64,000 bases of DNA, taken from positions 43,098 through 107,097 of the forward strand of contig NZ_SRXX01000014.1 in the NCBI RefSeq assembly GCF_004804315.1, read 5' to 3'. The stretch is from Flagellimonas onchidii. Its GTDB lineage: Bacteria > Bacteroidota > Bacteroidia > Flavobacteriales > Flavobacteriaceae. Under the pieces are notes generated by a model. That model had not been told where the DNA came from and made no database searches. It worked only from the letters and a program-made list of their open reading frames with translations. A program made the translations under genes and the position numbers. Within the stretch, counting starts at the first letter, position 1, and the number at the start of each line of letters is the position of its first letter. Shown piece by piece: positions 62,991 through 64,000 of this stretch.

Positions 62991-63893
62991 ATGAGTGAAA
63001 CTTGCGAGTGTGAAATTTGCAAAAACAAGTTGCCCTTTGCAATGCCAAAAGGTATAATTGAAGCATTAACAAATTACAACCTTGTTTTGTTTGCGGGAGC
63101 TGGAATAAGCACAGAAACAAAACAAGTTTTTAAAGAGACTCTTTATGAAGAAGTATTTCTCGACTTAAAAGAAAGTAACGAGAATATTTCCTTAATGTCT
63201 AAATACTGTAATAACACAGTTAATGGAAGACAAAAATTGCTTGAAAAAATAAAAAAGCGGTTTGACTATGTCCATCAATACAACGAATTATATTCAGAGG
63301 CGTCTAGATTTCATACTGAAATTTCAAGGTTTTGGATGCTTGAAAATATAATTACTACAAACTGGGATGATTATTTTGAAAGAGAATCCGGAGCAATTCC
63401 AATTGTAACTCCTAAAGATTTTGTTTTTCATAATATTCGTCAGAGAAAAGTATTTAAAATTCACGGTTCGATAAGTAATTATGGGAGTATTGTTGCTACA
63501 AAAGAGGACTATAATGAATGTTATAAGAGTTTATCTACAGGTTTAATAGGTGCTAGTTTAAAAACTTTGTTGGCAACAAAAACAATTTTGTTTGTCGGGT
63601 ATTCATTTAGAGATTTTGATTTTAATAAGGTAATCGAATTATTGAAATTGGAAATGGGTGATGTATTTCCTCATCTATATATTGTAACCCTTGATACGGA
63701 AGTCCCAAAATCATTAGAAGGATTTAGCTTTACATTAATCAATACAAGCGGAACGTATTTCTTTGAGAAGATTCGAGAGCATTTGGAAAATAAAAATCTC
63801 ATAATGAAGGAAGAACAAATTGATAGAATCTATAAAGTAAAACATGTACTAAGAACCGCACATACTAAATTAAGTGTAATAGTTAAGACTTAA
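62991..63893 (+). CDS. SIR2-domain protein (defence type)
   Basis: A 300-aa SIR2-fold protein. NAD motifs: GAGIST (36-41), TTNWDDYFE (122-130), KIHGS (156-160) and GYSFRDFDF (203-211). The N-terminus has a Cys-rich word CECEIC (5-10), which may bind metal. Proteins of this kind often deplete NAD during phage defence; no partner such as a helicase or Argonaute is visible. The gene is notably AT-rich and lies next to a transposase start, which suggests an acquired segment. Confidence 0.82.
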   Translation: MSETCECEICKNKLPFAMPKGIIEALTNYNLVLFAGAGISTETKQVFKETLYEEVFLDLKESNENISLMSKYCNNTVNGRQKLLEKIKKRFDYVHQYNELYSEASRFHTEISRFWMLENIITTNWDDYFERESGAIPIVTPKDFVFHNIRQRKVFKIHGSISNYGSIVATKEDYNECYKSLSTGLIGASLKTLLATKTILFVGYSFRDFDFNKVIELLKLEMGDVFPHLYIVTLDTEVPKSLEGFSFTLINTSGTYFFEKIREHLENKNLIMKEEQIDRIYKVKHVLRTAHTKLSVIVKT

Positions 63894-63942
63894 TCTGACA
63901 ATCTTAATAAATTAGTTTAACCCTTAAATTAGATTTGTCAGA
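63894..63942. repeat. Inverted repeat at a possible IS end
   Basis: TCTGACAATCTTAA (from 63894) is mirrored by AGATTTGTCAGA (63931-63942), with one indel. It fills the space between the SIR2 stop and the transposase ATG, so it may be an IS end or a terminator-like structure. Confidence 0.4.
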
Positions 63943-64000
63943 TGAGTACAGAAGAAAAGATCATCAAACCAAAGTTAGGATTATTAGAACTTGCCAAACA
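63942..64000 (+). CDS. IS481-type transposase, N-terminal fragment (cut by window edge)
   Basis: The 19 complete codons from the ATG at 63942 read MSTEEKIIKPKLGLLELAK, which I recognise as the usual opening of IS481-family integrase-core transposases in Bacteroidota. The frame is open to the window edge. The rest of the element is outside, so intactness cannot be judged. Confidence 0.7.
   Translation, partial: MSTEEKIIKPKLGLLELAK

Noticed and set aside
62013..63893. MNT-HEPN and SIR2 as one defence operon
   Set aside because: The 75-bp gap, different apparent base composition and lack of known pairing do not support a single system; kept only as neighbours.

Overview
The window reads as a chromosomal segment of a marine-type member of the Flavobacteriaceae (Bacteroidota). 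The evidence is the gene families (PorW/SprE of the type IX secretion/gliding apparatus, bactofilin next to ATP synthase, DUF5687, DUF6341, DUF6427 and DUF6909 type proteins), the AT-rich codon use, and repeated promoter boxes of the Bacteroidetes form TAnnTTTG a few bases before start codons. No rRNA, tRNA or CRISPR array was seen.

Layout. (1) 1-225: start of a sulfatase lipoprotein running off the left edge. (2) 339-8935, minus strand: one long likely operon, porW/sprE - bactofilin - atpZ - small membrane protein - atpB-E-F-H-A-G. It has no beta or epsilon subunit (atpD, atpC), a strong hairpin between atpE and atpF, and a terminator after atpG. (3) 9113-17502: a 160-bp structured repeat, a GlxA-type regulator, four small plus-strand genes, an ABC ATPase with a DUF5687 permease, two paralogous membrane proteins under a PadR regulator, and a PaaE-like reductase. 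(4) 17593-20260: a cadherin/BspA-repeat lipoprotein gene broken by three frameshifts, set between REP-like repeats. (5) 20262-27043: a PorE-like OmpA/PD40 protein, TatA, an M23 peptidase, a GH3-family protein and a DUF6909 protein.

(6) 27036-54853, all plus strand: a large exopolysaccharide locus. It contains a Wzz-like protein, WecB and WecC (making UDP-ManNAcA), a flippase, two polymerase/ligase-type membrane proteins, two glycosyltransferases, an initiating sugar-phosphate transferase and a UDP-glucuronate decarboxylase-like enzyme. Two paralogous pairs of bi-domain oxidoreductase plus heparinase II/III protein occur in it. Between the pairs lies an unusual phosphate-handling block: a degenerate CotH-like domain fused to a beta-helix, a VTC polyphosphate-polymerase domain protein, a DUF4956 membrane protein, a CotH-like kinase, a metallophosphoesterase lipoprotein and a pyrophosphatase lipoprotein (40430-47408). 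This is the best candidate here for an undescribed system, perhaps phosphorylation or phosphate decoration at the cell envelope linked to polysaccharide production.

(7) 54912-59045: purD, DUF6341, DUF6427, DUF4254 and a family 9 glycosyltransferase. (8) 59086-64000: an inverted second copy of the 160-bp repeat, a TetR regulator with operator-like palindromes, a TIM-barrel lipoprotein, a VOC protein, then a likely accessory edge with a nucleotidyltransferase-HEPN fusion, a SIR2-domain protein and the first codons of an IS481-type transposase.
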